Shown here piece after piece: positions 8,947 to 17,671 of a DNA stretch of 64,000 nucleotides. Made by a program: the position numbers and the translations under genes. The notes beneath the pieces were generated by a model. The model was given only the letters and a program-made list of their open reading frames with translations, did no database searches and was not told where the DNA came from. Position 1 is the stretch's first letter. Every line of letters starts with the position of its first letter. This stretch comes from Streptomyces sp. NBC_00162 (GTDB lineage Bacteria > Actinomycetota > Actinomycetes > Streptomycetales > Streptomycetaceae). Location: assembly GCF_024611995.1 (NCBI RefSeq), contig NZ_CP102509.1, positions 4,712,001 through 4,776,000 of the forward strand, read 5' to 3'.

Positions 8947-10016
8947 GGGACGACCACACCGCGCCGGGCGGCGCGAGCGAGGAAGAGGCCCTGCGGGGCC
9001 TGCTGCGCGGGGCCGTGGGGGGCCTGGAGCCCTCCGATGGCGCGCTGGAGCGGCTGCGGTACGCCGTCCCCGCCCGCCGGACCCTCAAGCGGCAGGCCTT
9101 CATCGGCGCCGCGGCCGTCGCGCTGCTCGCCGGGACCGCCATCCCGGCCGCCATGCACATGACCGCCGGCGAGGGCACCTCCACCGAGCACTCGGCGATG
9201 GCCGGACACGGGGCGGAGGCCGGCGAGAAGCCGGGCGCCGCGCCCGCCGACCCGCACCAGAACGGATCCGGGACCCAGCCCAGGGCCACCCGGTCCGGCA
9301 GTGGCGCGCCCGACGCGGGCGGCACCACCGGGCAGCCGGACCCGACGGCTTCCGGTTCCCCGGCCGGCGGGGTGACCGTCGGCCCGACGAGCAGCGGCAC
9401 CGCCCCCGGCACGGTCGTGGGCAGCGGCAACGGCCCGCAGCCGCCTGCGGCCGCGCCGGGTGTGCCCGGGTGCGGCGCCGAACAGCTGGGGGTGGTGGGC
9501 GCGGCCCGCGCCCCGGAGGCCGACGGCAAGGTCTACGGCAGTTTCAAGGTCACCAACGTCTCGGCGCAGGGCTGCGCCGTCGCCGGCCCGGACACCGTGA
9601 CGGCGGCCGCCGCGGCCGGTGCCCCGACCGGCCCGGGCTCCGGGGTCGCCGTGGTCGGTCACACGGCGGGGGACCCCGCGAGCGGGCTGCTGCCCGATCC
9701 GTCGGCGGAGGCGCCGGTGCTGGTGCTCCAGCCGAACACGGCGTACGAGGTCCGCTTCGCCTGGGTGCCGTCGGGGGAGCCGTGCGCCGCGGCGAGCCCG
9801 GAGGCGGGGGCGAAGCCGCCGCAGGGCCAGTCCGCCGACATGCCCGCCGCCGACCCGGACACGGGGACCACGCCCCCGGCGGCGCCGGGCGTGGCGGTGT
9901 CCCACACGCCCCCGACCGGTTCCCCGGTCACGCGGACGACCCTTCCCGAGGCCTGCGGGGGCACGGTGTACCGCACGGGAGCGATCCCGGTGGACGCCCC
10001 GAAGCCGCAGCCGTAG
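8943..10016 (+). CDS. Membrane-anchored partner of the upstream sigma factor (putative anti-sigma)
   Basis: A 357-residue protein translationally coupled to the sigma gene. A short cytoplasmic N-terminus (about residues 1-55) precedes one membrane helix (AAAVALLAGTAIPAAMHM, about 58-78). A long Ser/Gly/Pro/Thr-rich extracytoplasmic linker and a C-terminal domain with several cysteines follow. No HxxxCxxC zinc motif of classical anti-sigma factors is visible. Topology and coupling suggest it senses an external signal and holds the sigma factor; this is inference. Confidence 0.6.
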   Translation: MRDDHTAPGGASEEEALRGLLRGAVGGLEPSDGALERLRYAVPARRTLKRQAFIGAAAVALLAGTAIPAAMHMTAGEGTSTEHSAMAGHGAEAGEKPGAAPADPHQNGSGTQPRATRSGSGAPDAGGTTGQPDPTASGSPAGGVTVGPTSSGTAPGTVVGSGNGPQPPAAAPGVPGCGAEQLGVVGAARAPEADGKVYGSFKVTNVSAQGCAVAGPDTVTAAAAAGAPTGPGSGVAVVGHTAGDPASGLLPDPSAEAPVLVLQPNTAYEVRFAWVPSGEPCAAASPEAGAKPPQGQSADMPAADPDTGTTPPAAPGVAVSHTPPTGSPVTRTTLPEACGGTVYRTGAIPVDAPKPQP

Positions 10017-10053
10017 CCGCAGCAGGGGACCCGGACCCGGATCCGGACAGGGC

Positions 10054-10836
10054 TTAGGCGGTCTTGGCGCTCTCGCGGGTCTCGGCGGGGACCAGGCCCG
10101 CCTCCGTGTCGCGGAGGGTTTCCAGCTCGCGGCGGTAGAGGCGGAACCACATGAAGAGCACGAAGGCGACGAAGACGAACCACTCGCCGGTGTAGCCGAG
10201 GTTCTGGAAGGCCTTCAGGTCGAGCCCGGTGTTGTTCGGGGCCGCGGCGGGCACCGGGGCCATGCCGTCCGACGGGGTCTGCACGGTCAGCCAGGCGTCG
10301 TACAGGCCGTACGGGACGAGGTTGACCAGCGAGGCCGCCCCGATCACGCCGAGCTGCCCGGCCGGGAGGCCGCCCTGGGCGTGGACCCCCTTGGTGCCGG
10401 AGTTCTCCGAGGCCTGGAGCGCGCCGGTGACCTCGACGCGGCCGGCCGGCGCGGCCGGGGCCTTCGCCGGGTCGGCCGTCCCCGGCAGCCAGCCCCGGAC
10501 CACCGGGACGGCCTTGCCGGAGTCGGTCTTCAGCAGGGTCAGCACGTAGAAGCCGGTCGCGCCGTCCAGCCGGCGCTCGGGGACCAGCAGCTGGTCGCCG
10601 TACTCCCCGGACGCGGAAGCCAGCCGTCCGGAGGTCTTCTTGTCCACCGGGAGCAGCGAGTCCAGCGGCGCGGCCGTCTGGCCGGCGGGCCGCCCGGAGG
10701 TCGCCTCGCGGTGGCTGTCGACGCGGTCCTCGAACCGGCCGAGCTGCCAGGACCCCATGAACAGGCAGAAGGGGACGGCGAGCGCGACGAAGACGTTGAT
10801 CCCCCACCAGCGCGGGGTCAGGAGAAACCGGTGCAC
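10054..10836 (-). CDS. SURF1 family protein (cytochrome oxidase assembly)
   Basis: A 260-residue membrane protein with the SURF1 layout. An N-terminal helix (about residues 10-30, WWGINVFVALAVPFCLFMGSWQLGR) and a C-terminal helix (about 212-232) flank an external domain with VVRGWLPG and LVPYG segments. SURF1 proteins assist heme a insertion into the aa3 oxidase. The C-terminus is cytoplasmic. The gene is convergent with the preceding membrane protein gene, with 37 bases between them. Confidence 0.92.
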   Translation of the reverse strand: MHRFLLTPRWWGINVFVALAVPFCLFMGSWQLGRFEDRVDSHREATSGRPAGQTAAPLDSLLPVDKKTSGRLASASGEYGDQLLVPERRLDGATGFYVLTLLKTDSGKAVPVVRGWLPGTADPAKAPAAPAGRVEVTGALQASENSGTKGVHAQGGLPAGQLGVIGAASLVNLVPYGLYDAWLTVQTPSDGMAPVPAAAPNNTGLDLKAFQNLGYTGEWFVFVAFVLFMWFRLYRRELETLRDTEAGLVPAETRESAKTA

Positions 10837-10905
10837 CCCACCACCGTACGGGGGTGCACCGGCCGTCCCGCCGGGTGGGGCCCCTCCCAGCGGTAGCTGG
10901 GGGAG

Positions 10906-12705
10906 TCAGCGCGGGAGGTGCTTGAGCGCGAACTCCAGTTCCATCCGGACCTGCTTGATCCGCTCCTCCACGACCAGCGAGCCGTGCCCGGCGTCGTAGC
11001 GGTACACCTCGTGCACCGCGCCGCGCGCCGCCAGCCGGTCCACGTAGTTCTCGACCTGCCGGATCGGGCAGCGCGGGTCGTTGACGCCCGCCGCGATGTA
11101 CACGGGAGCCTTCACCGCATCGACGTACGTCAGCGGCGAGGAGGCCTCGAAGCGGTCCGGGACCTCCTCCGGCGTGCCGCCGAAGAGGGTGCGGTCCATG
11201 GACTTCAGCGCCTCCATCTCGTCGTGGTAGGCCGCCACGTAGTCGGCGACCGGTACGGAGGCCAGGCCCACCGCCCAGGCCCCGGGCTGCGTGCCGAGGC
11301 CCAGCAGCGTCAGGTAGCCGCCCCAGGAGCCGCCCGAGAGCACCAGCCGGGCCGGGTCCGCCAGGCCGGAGGTCACCGCCCATTCGCGGACCGCCGCGAT
11401 GTCCTCCAGCTCGATCAGGCCGACCCGGTGCTTGAGGGCGTCCGTCCAGGCGCGGCCGTATCCGGTCGAGCCCCGGTAGTTGACCCGGACGACCGCGAAG
11501 CCGTGGTCCAGCCAGGCCGCCGGGGTCGCCGCGAAGGCGTCGCTGTCGTGCCATGTGGGCCCGCCGTGGATCTCGAAGACCGTCGGGAAGGGGCCGTCGC
11601 CGTGCCCGGCCGGCCGTTGTGCGAGCGCGTGGATCCGCCCGCCGGGGCCCTCCACCCACACGTCCTCCACCGGCACCGAGCCGGGCGCCCGGAAGCCGGG
11701 AGGGTCCAGGACGATCCCGCCCGAGGTGGACCGTACGGCCGGGGGCTCGGCCGCCGAGGACCACTGGTACTCCACCGTCCCGTCGGGGCGCGCCGTGGCA
11801 CCCGACACTGTCCCCGGCGGCGTGTCCACGCGTACGAGCGCCCGCGCGGCCAGGTCGTACCGCCAGAGCTCGCTGCGCGCCTCGAAGCCGTGCTCGATCA
11901 GCAGGGCGGAGCCGTCCGGGTACCACTCGGCGCTGACGTCGCCGGGCAGCTCGATCGCGAGCTCCTCCTCGGCGCCGGTGGCCACGTCCCACACCATCGG
12001 CTCCCAGCGGCCGCGCCGCTGGTGGCCGACCAGCAGCCGGGTGTCGCCCGCGACCGGCGCGAAGCCCAGTACCTCCAGGCCCAGGTCTTCGGCGCCGCCC
12101 CGGGAGTCGTCCAGCTCGGCGACGGTGGCGCCGTCGAGGGTGACCACGCGCAGCGCGGAGTGCATGGCGTCACCGTGTTCGGTGTGCTCGATGGCGACCA
12201 GGGTCCCGTCGTGGGACAGGTCTCCGACCCCGGCCGACTCCCGGTGCCGGTAGATCACGGCGGGCGCGGCGCCGTCCGGCCGGACCACGTGGATGGTCGT
12301 GCCGTCCTCGTCGGTGGAGCGGCCCACGACCGCCGTCCCGTCGCGGCCGATGGCCAGCCCGGCGTGGTAGGAGGGCTCCAGTCCGGGGGTGGCCGGCTCG
12401 TCGGGGCCGCCCGCGAAGGGCTGGCGCACCCAGGTGCCGAACTCGTCGCCGTCGGTGTCGGAGAACCACCAGATCCACTCGCCGTCGGGGGTGAGGGTGC
12501 CGTCGGTGGTGCCGTTGGGGCGGTCGGTGGCCTGCCGCTGGGCGCCAGTGGCGCGGTCCCAGGCGTAGAGCTCGAAGGTCCCGGTCGCGTTGGAGACGAA
12601 GAGCGAACGGTCCGGGGCGTCCTCGGCCCACTCGGGCAGCCCGACGCGCGGCGCCCGGAACCGCTTCTCCCACGCGGGCATGTTCAGATCGGTGTCGCTG
12701 GTCAT
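10906..12705 (-). CDS. S9 family (prolyl oligopeptidase-type) serine peptidase
   Basis: A cytosolic 599-residue peptidase. The N-terminal two-thirds is a beta-propeller (repeated DG/WS strand motifs), followed by an alpha/beta-hydrolase domain. Catalytic residues are visible: nucleophile Ser in SGGSWGGYL, Asp in AGVNDPRCP and His in DAGHGSL near the C-terminus. Such enzymes cleave short oligopeptides or acyl-peptides. Two adjacent starts are possible, ATG 12705 and ATG 12714; neither has an ideal ribosome site, and the inner one is chosen. Confidence 0.92.
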   Translation of the reverse strand: MTSDTDLNMPAWEKRFRAPRVGLPEWAEDAPDRSLFVSNATGTFELYAWDRATGAQRQATDRPNGTTDGTLTPDGEWIWWFSDTDGDEFGTWVRQPFAGGPDEPATPGLEPSYHAGLAIGRDGTAVVGRSTDEDGTTIHVVRPDGAAPAVIYRHRESAGVGDLSHDGTLVAIEHTEHGDAMHSALRVVTLDGATVAELDDSRGGAEDLGLEVLGFAPVAGDTRLLVGHQRRGRWEPMVWDVATGAEEELAIELPGDVSAEWYPDGSALLIEHGFEARSELWRYDLAARALVRVDTPPGTVSGATARPDGTVEYQWSSAAEPPAVRSTSGGIVLDPPGFRAPGSVPVEDVWVEGPGGRIHALAQRPAGHGDGPFPTVFEIHGGPTWHDSDAFAATPAAWLDHGFAVVRVNYRGSTGYGRAWTDALKHRVGLIELEDIAAVREWAVTSGLADPARLVLSGGSWGGYLTLLGLGTQPGAWAVGLASVPVADYVAAYHDEMEALKSMDRTLFGGTPEEVPDRFEASSPLTYVDAVKAPVYIAAGVNDPRCPIRQVENYVDRLAARGAVHEVYRYDAGHGSLVVEERIKQVRMELEFALKHLPR

Positions 12706-12808
12706 GCCCCCCATTCTTGCCGCACGCCGCGCCGGGATGCCGACTGCTCCGAACGGGCGCACAGTGGAACCCGAGTACGCCTGTTCCGTGTCCCGAGGAG
12801 GAGTGATC

Positions 12809-12976
12809 ATGGCCAAGAAGGCTCGCACCGGTCACCACGGCCACCGGGATTCCGAGCGTGCGATGGCGAAGAACACCGCGGCCGAGGCGCGCGCCAAGGC
12901 CGCCGTCAGAGACGTGCAGTCGCTCTCCGCGAAGACGCGGGGCATGCAGCAGAAGGCTCAGGCCAAGCGCGGCTGA
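12809..12976 (+). CDS. Small basic hypothetical protein (55 aa)
   Basis: A 55-residue, Lys/Arg/Ala-rich protein starting at ATG 12809 behind a strong GAGGAGGAG (12796-12804). It begins MAKKARTGHHGHRDSERAM and is predicted to be helical and hydrophilic. No cysteines or membrane segment. The composition suits nucleic-acid binding, but no family is recognised. It is divergent from the S9 peptidase gene. Confidence 0.7.
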   Translation: MAKKARTGHHGHRDSERAMAKNTAAEARAKAAVRDVQSLSAKTRGMQQKAQAKRG

Positions 12977-13042
12977 GTCCGGCACCGGTCACCGGCCCGC
13001 GCCCTCCCACGAGGTCGCGGGCCGTGTGCGTACGCTGACCGC

Positions 13043-14341
13043 ATGCGGATGATCGTCCGGGGTGCCCGGCTGCTGCACGCTCACGGCCTGTCCGACGTGG
13101 AGGTCGCCGAGGACGGGCGGATCGCGCGGGTGATCCCGTACGACGACCAGAAGGAGCCGCCGGCCACCGGGACCCTCATCGAGGCCCACGGCTCGCTGCT
13201 CACCGCTCCCTTCGTCGAGCCGCACATCCACCTCGACACGGCCCTGACGGCCGGCGAACCGCGCCCCAACGCCTCCGGCACCCTCTGGGAGGGCATCGCC
13301 TGCTGGAGCGAGCGCAAGCAGACCCTGACCCGCGAGGACGTGATCGCGCGGGCCACCGAGGTGCTGCGCTGGCAGGCGGCGCAGGGGGTGCTGCACGTAC
13401 GGACCCACTGCGACGTGACCGACCCGGCGCTCACCGCGCTCGACGCGCTGCTGGAGGTGCGCGAGCGGGTCCGGGACGTCATGACCTTGCAGATCGTGGC
13501 CTTCCCGCAGGAGGGGATCGTCTCCTTCCCGGACGGTGAGGCGCTGCTGCGCGAGGCCGTGACGCGCGGGGCGGACGTCGTCGGCGCCATCCCGCACTTC
13601 GAGGACACCCGGGAGGACGGGGTCGCCTCGCTGAGCATCGCGTTCGCGCTGGCCGAGGCGCACGGGCTGCGCGTGGACGCGCACTGCGACGAGATCGACG
13701 ACGAGCAGTCCCGCTTCGTGGAGGTGCTGGCCACCCTCGCGCTGCGCTCCGGCCTGCGCGAGCGCGCCACGGCCTCGCACACGACGGCGATGGGCTCCTA
13801 CAACGGCGCCTACAGCTACAAACTCCAGCGGCTGCTGTCGCGTTCGGGCATCAACCTGGTCTCCAACCCGTTCGCCAACCTCAACCTCCAGGGCCGCTTC
13901 GACGCCTATCCCAAGCGGCGCGGGCTCACCCAGGTCAAGGAGATGCTGGCGGCGGGGGTCAACGTGGCCTTCGGCCACGACGACGTCATGGACCCCTGGA
14001 ACGCGCTCGGCACCGGCAACCCGCTCCAGACCGCCCTGGTCGGGCTGTACGCCGCCCAGCTCACCGGGGCGGACGAGATCCCGCTGGCCTTCTCGATGGT
14101 GACGGAGCGTGCGGCGAGGGTCCTGGGCCTGTCGGAGACGGAGTACGGCATCAGGGAGGGCGCGCCCGCCTCCTTCGTCCTGCTCCCGGCCCCGACGCCG
14201 GAGGAGGCGATCCGCCGCCAGGTCCGGCCCCGGTACGTCGTCTCGCGCGGCACCGTCCTGGCCGAGACCCCTCCCGCCCCGACGGTGCTCTCCTGGCCGG
14301 GCGAGCCCCCGGCGGAGGTCGGCTTCAGCCGGTCACGGTAG
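13043..14341 (+). CDS. codA: Cytosine deaminase
   Basis: A 432-residue amidohydrolase closely resembling E. coli CodA along its whole length; it deaminates cytosine to uracil for pyrimidine salvage. Metal ligands are visible: EPHIHLDT (about residue 60), DAHCDEIDDEQSR (about 213-225), ASHTTAM (about 245) and FGHDDVMDPW (about 313). The product-binding segments IPHFEDTRE and LQGRFD are also kept. The last 20 residues are a Pro-rich tail absent from the enterobacterial enzyme. No codB-like permease is adjacent. Confidence 0.93.
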   Translation: MRMIVRGARLLHAHGLSDVEVAEDGRIARVIPYDDQKEPPATGTLIEAHGSLLTAPFVEPHIHLDTALTAGEPRPNASGTLWEGIACWSERKQTLTREDVIARATEVLRWQAAQGVLHVRTHCDVTDPALTALDALLEVRERVRDVMTLQIVAFPQEGIVSFPDGEALLREAVTRGADVVGAIPHFEDTREDGVASLSIAFALAEAHGLRVDAHCDEIDDEQSRFVEVLATLALRSGLRERATASHTTAMGSYNGAYSYKLQRLLSRSGINLVSNPFANLNLQGRFDAYPKRRGLTQVKEMLAAGVNVAFGHDDVMDPWNALGTGNPLQTALVGLYAAQLTGADEIPLAFSMVTERAARVLGLSETEYGIREGAPASFVLLPAPTPEEAIRRQVRPRYVVSRGTVLAETPPAPTVLSWPGEPPAEVGFSRSR

Positions 14342-14416
14342 GCGTCCAGCCAGGTCGGAGCCGTAGTTCCCGTGTGAGAACCGGGTTCGCGCGACCGGGT
14401 CGGATAGCGTGCCCGC

Positions 14417-14923
14417 ATGTCGTGGGACGAGGACGGAACACCGCACCCGCTCGCACTGCGCCGCACCGGCCGCAGCGAACTGGAGCCGGACCGGCTGCCC
14501 GAGGTCCGGGAGCTGGAGGTGCTCGGCTGGGAGCCCGCGCCCGAGGGACTGCGCTGGGCCTTCCTCCCGTACGTCTGGCCCCCGGCGGCCCGCACCTGGA
14601 TCCCGGACCGCTCCACGCACTGGGCGGTGGAGACCTCGCTGGACGGCCACGGCCACATCACCGGGGTCGAGGCCGCCCCGCTCCCCGAGGCCGACCTGCA
14701 CGACCTCGACGGGGAGGCCTCGGCCGTCCTCGCCGGCCTCGGCCTCCCGCCGCGCCCCGAGGGTCGGCTGTGGCTGCTCCGCCCCGTCGGCCCGTTCGCC
14801 ACCGTCGCCGAACTCCTCGGCCACCTCGACGCGCTGGCTGCCGGTCGCGAGGTGGAAGCCCGGGCCTCCACGGAGTTCCTCTCCCTGGTCAGCGCCGAAC
14901 TCGAAGCGCTCGCGGCAGGCTAG
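14417..14923 (+). CDS. Conserved hypothetical protein
   Basis: A 168-residue acidic cytosolic protein starting at ATG 14417. It begins MSWDEDGTPHPLALR and has several Trp-containing strands (LGWEPAPEGLRWAFLPYVWPP), followed by a helical C-terminus. No signal peptide, membrane helix or catalytic motif is seen. I cannot name its family with certainty. It converges on the deacetylase/glycosyltransferase gene with only 18 bases between stops. Confidence 0.7.
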   Translation: MSWDEDGTPHPLALRRTGRSELEPDRLPEVRELEVLGWEPAPEGLRWAFLPYVWPPAARTWIPDRSTHWAVETSLDGHGHITGVEAAPLPEADLHDLDGEASAVLAGLGLPPRPEGRLWLLRPVGPFATVAELLGHLDALAAGREVEARASTEFLSLVSAELEALAAG

Positions 14924-14941
14924 TGCTGCGACCGGAAAGCA

Positions 14942-17077
14942 TCAGTTCGTCGGGACCCGGAGGCTTCCGTAGCGTTCCATGCGCTGCCAGTGCAGGCGGG
15001 ATCCGGCGATCGCGGTGAACACCGACTGGATGACGACCAGGTACATGAGCTGGCGGTAGACGAACTGCTGGAGCGGCAGGCTCCACAGCGGCCCGGGCCG
15101 TTCCTTGTCGAGGTGGAAGGCGTAGAGCCCCATCACGACCTGGAGGAGCAGGAAGGCGCACCACAGGCCGATGATGCGGGCCGGATCGAGGAAGACCAGG
15201 CCGAAGACGGCGAAGATGTCCACGACCGGCGCGAGCAGCGGCAGCAGGACCTGGAACATCAGCAGGTAGAGCAGACCGCGGCGGCCCAGCTTTCCCGCCT
15301 GGCCTCGCTGAGTGAGGGCGCCCCGGTGCTTCCACATGGCCTGCAGGGTGCCGTAGCACCAGCGGTAGCGCTGCTTCCACAGTGCCCCGAGCGTGGCGGG
15401 GGCCTCCGTCCAGGCGATGGCCCGCTCCTCGTAGACCACTCGCCAGCCGTCGCGGCACAGCGCCATGGTGAGGTCGGTGTCCTCGGCGAGGGTGATGTCG
15501 CTGACCCCGCCGATCCGCAGCAGCGCCTCGCGGCGGAACGCGCCGACGGCGCCGGGCACGGTGGGCATGCACTCCGCGAGGTCGAAGAGGCGCCGGTCGA
15601 GGTTGAAGCCCACCACGTACTCGATGTGCTGCCAGCGCCCGAGCAGGCCGCCGCGGTTGACCACCTTCGCGTTGCCCGAAACGGCGCCGACCCGCCGGTT
15701 GGCGAAGGGCTGGACGAGCATGCGGACCGCGTCCGGCTCGAAGACGGTGTCGCCGTCCACCATGACGAGCAGGTTGCACGAGGCCGCGGCTATGCCGGTG
15801 TTCAGCGCCGCCGGCTTGCCCGCGTTCTGCTGGCGGATTGCCCGTACGCCCCGCAGGTTCAGGGCCTCGACGATGTCGGCGGTGCCGTCGGTGGAGCCGT
15901 CGTCGACCACGATGACCTCCACCTGGTGGTCCGACGCGAGCAGGGAACGTACGGCCGCCTCGATGCCAGCGCTCTCGTTGTAGGCGGGGACGATGACGCT
16001 GACCGGCTCGGTGACCGGCCTGCCCCACGGCCTGCGGCGGGTACGGACATGACGGCGCGCGGCGACGAACACCGCGATCGCGCGCAGCACGCTGATGGCG
16101 CCGGCCGCCCACAGCAGCCAGCCGAGGGCGTCGAGCACCCAGCCGCTGGCGCGCAGCGCGTCGATGAGGGCGAGCCCCTGCCACTCGTCGAGGGCGGAGG
16201 CCGGCTTCACGGGTGCGGGAAGGCCGACCGCGTCGCTGACCGTGGCGAAGCGGAAGCCCGCCTTCTTGAGGTCGGGCAGGAGCTGCTCCAGTGCCGCGAC
16301 CGTCTGCGAGCGGTCGCCGCCCGCGTCGTGCATCAGCAGGATCTGGCCGTCCGTGCCCTTGGGGGTGGAGTTGGCGACGATCTGCGCGATGCCCGGGCGG
16401 CGCCAGTCCTGGCTGTCCTGCGTGGTGAGGACGGTGAGGTAGCCCTCCTGCCCGGCCTGCACGACGGTGTCCCAGTCGGCGTCGCCCAGCGCCTCGTTGG
16501 TCGAGGAGAAGGGCGGCCGCAGCAGCGGGGTGGTGACGCCGGCGGCGCCGGCGATGACGAGCTGGCTCTCGCTCAGCTCCAGGGAGCGCCGCCACGCGGA
16601 GGCGGCGCCGAGGTCGGTGTGGGTGAAGGTGTGGACGCCGATCTGGTGGCCGTCCTCGACGATCCGCCGGGCCAGCTCGGGATGGGCCGACACCTGGGCG
16701 CCGACGGTGAAGAACGTGGCCGGCACCTGGTTGCGGCGCAGGACGTCGAGGATCTTCGGAGTCCAGACCGGGTCGGGACCGTCGTCGAACGTCAGGGCGA
16801 TCGTGCGGGGCCCGGGACCGGCCACCCGCCCGGCAGCGCCCTCGATGACAGGGCCCCCCGAGCGGATCTGCTCCGGCACGGACGCCGACGAACCGGCCCC
16901 GCGCGGCGCCCCGTCGGCGGTGGTGTCGAACATGTGGTGGGCGTAGCCCTGGAGCAGCAGCGCCGCCGAGAGGGTGCTGACCAGGGCGGTCAGCAGCAGC
17001 CAGTGGGTGCGCAGGGGGACGTTGCGCACGGTGCTGTGCCGCCCGCGGGGGAGGCGGCGGCGCCGGTTCTTCGACAC
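14942..17077 (-). CDS. Bifunctional polysaccharide deacetylase / family-2 glycosyltransferase (MatB-like)
   Basis: A 711-residue membrane protein. After an N-terminal helix (about residues 25-45) comes an external NodB deacetylase domain (about 90-290) with TFDDGPDP, HTFTHTD, RPPFSS and ILLMHD motifs. A helix at about 315-340 leads to a cytosolic family-2 glycosyltransferase (about 360-600) with DDGSTDGT, DGDT, EDTD and QRYRW, then C-terminal membrane helices. Synthase plus deacetylase in one chain resembles MatB, which makes poly-beta-1,6-N-acetylglucosamine for hyphal aggregation in Streptomyces lividans. The polymer made here is inferred. Confidence 0.88.
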   Translation of the reverse strand: MSKNRRRRLPRGRHSTVRNVPLRTHWLLLTALVSTLSAALLLQGYAHHMFDTTADGAPRGAGSSASVPEQIRSGGPVIEGAAGRVAGPGPRTIALTFDDGPDPVWTPKILDVLRRNQVPATFFTVGAQVSAHPELARRIVEDGHQIGVHTFTHTDLGAASAWRRSLELSESQLVIAGAAGVTTPLLRPPFSSTNEALGDADWDTVVQAGQEGYLTVLTTQDSQDWRRPGIAQIVANSTPKGTDGQILLMHDAGGDRSQTVAALEQLLPDLKKAGFRFATVSDAVGLPAPVKPASALDEWQGLALIDALRASGWVLDALGWLLWAAGAISVLRAIAVFVAARRHVRTRRRPWGRPVTEPVSVIVPAYNESAGIEAAVRSLLASDHQVEVIVVDDGSTDGTADIVEALNLRGVRAIRQQNAGKPAALNTGIAAASCNLLVMVDGDTVFEPDAVRMLVQPFANRRVGAVSGNAKVVNRGGLLGRWQHIEYVVGFNLDRRLFDLAECMPTVPGAVGAFRREALLRIGGVSDITLAEDTDLTMALCRDGWRVVYEERAIAWTEAPATLGALWKQRYRWCYGTLQAMWKHRGALTQRGQAGKLGRRGLLYLLMFQVLLPLLAPVVDIFAVFGLVFLDPARIIGLWCAFLLLQVVMGLYAFHLDKERPGPLWSLPLQQFVYRQLMYLVVIQSVFTAIAGSRLHWQRMERYGSLRVPTN

Positions 17078-17116
17078 GGGAGGGAGTGCTTCCTGCCTGC
17101 TGGATCTGGTCGGGGT

Positions 17117-17656
17117 CTACGGGCGGGCGGTGGGTTTGCCGCCGCCGTGGCCGGGCCGGGCCGTCGGCTTGCCCTGGCCGGCCGATCCGGAGCCCGGCGA
17201 CGCCCCGTTCCCGTTCCCGTTGGCGGACGGGAGCGCCGGGCCCGCTGTCGGGGCGGCGCCGGACCCGGTCGTGGTGACGGTGCCGGGGCCGGTGGGCGCG
17301 GGGGCCTGGGAAGTGGCGCCGGCGGGGGCCGCGGAGCGGCGCGGTCCGGCGGAGGCGGACGGGCCGGGCCCGGCTGCGGGGGCCTTGCTCGGGGCGGCGT
17401 CCGCACCACGGGGGGCGGGCAGGAACGGCGACTGGAGCGTCGGCCCGCCGGACAGCGAGCTGAGTACGAGGACCACGTACGCGGCGGCGGGCACGACGAG
17501 CAGCCACCCCAGGCGGCGGACCCTGCGCTGGCGCCGCCCCGAGGAGTCCACGAACACCGGCCTCGGCTCGGCCGCTTCGGCCGCGCTCGGGGAGGCCACG
17601 TGGATACGCGGAAGCTCCAGCGTGTCGTCGTCCGCGTAACCCGGTTGTGGTCGCAT
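17117..17656 (-). CDS. Small single-pass membrane protein with Pro/Ala/Gly-rich exterior
   Basis: A 179-residue protein upstream of the deacetylase/glycosyltransferase gene, 39 bases apart and in the same direction, so probably in one operon. It has a cytoplasmic N-terminus (about residues 1-45, with a basic RRQRRVRRLG stop), one helix (WLLVVPAAAYVVLVLSSL) and a low-complexity external tail ending in duplicated GKPTARP. It contains no enzymatic domain. By position it could be the MatA-like partner of the synthase. The low complexity prevents any firm homology statement. Confidence 0.6.
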   Translation of the reverse strand: MRPQPGYADDDTLELPRIHVASPSAAEAAEPRPVFVDSSGRRQRRVRRLGWLLVVPAAAYVVLVLSSLSGGPTLQSPFLPAPRGADAAPSKAPAAGPGPSASAGPRRSAAPAGATSQAPAPTGPGTVTTTGSGAAPTAGPALPSANGNGNGASPGSGSAGQGKPTARPGHGGGKPTARP

Positions 17657-17671
17657 CGGTGGGGTCTGCCT

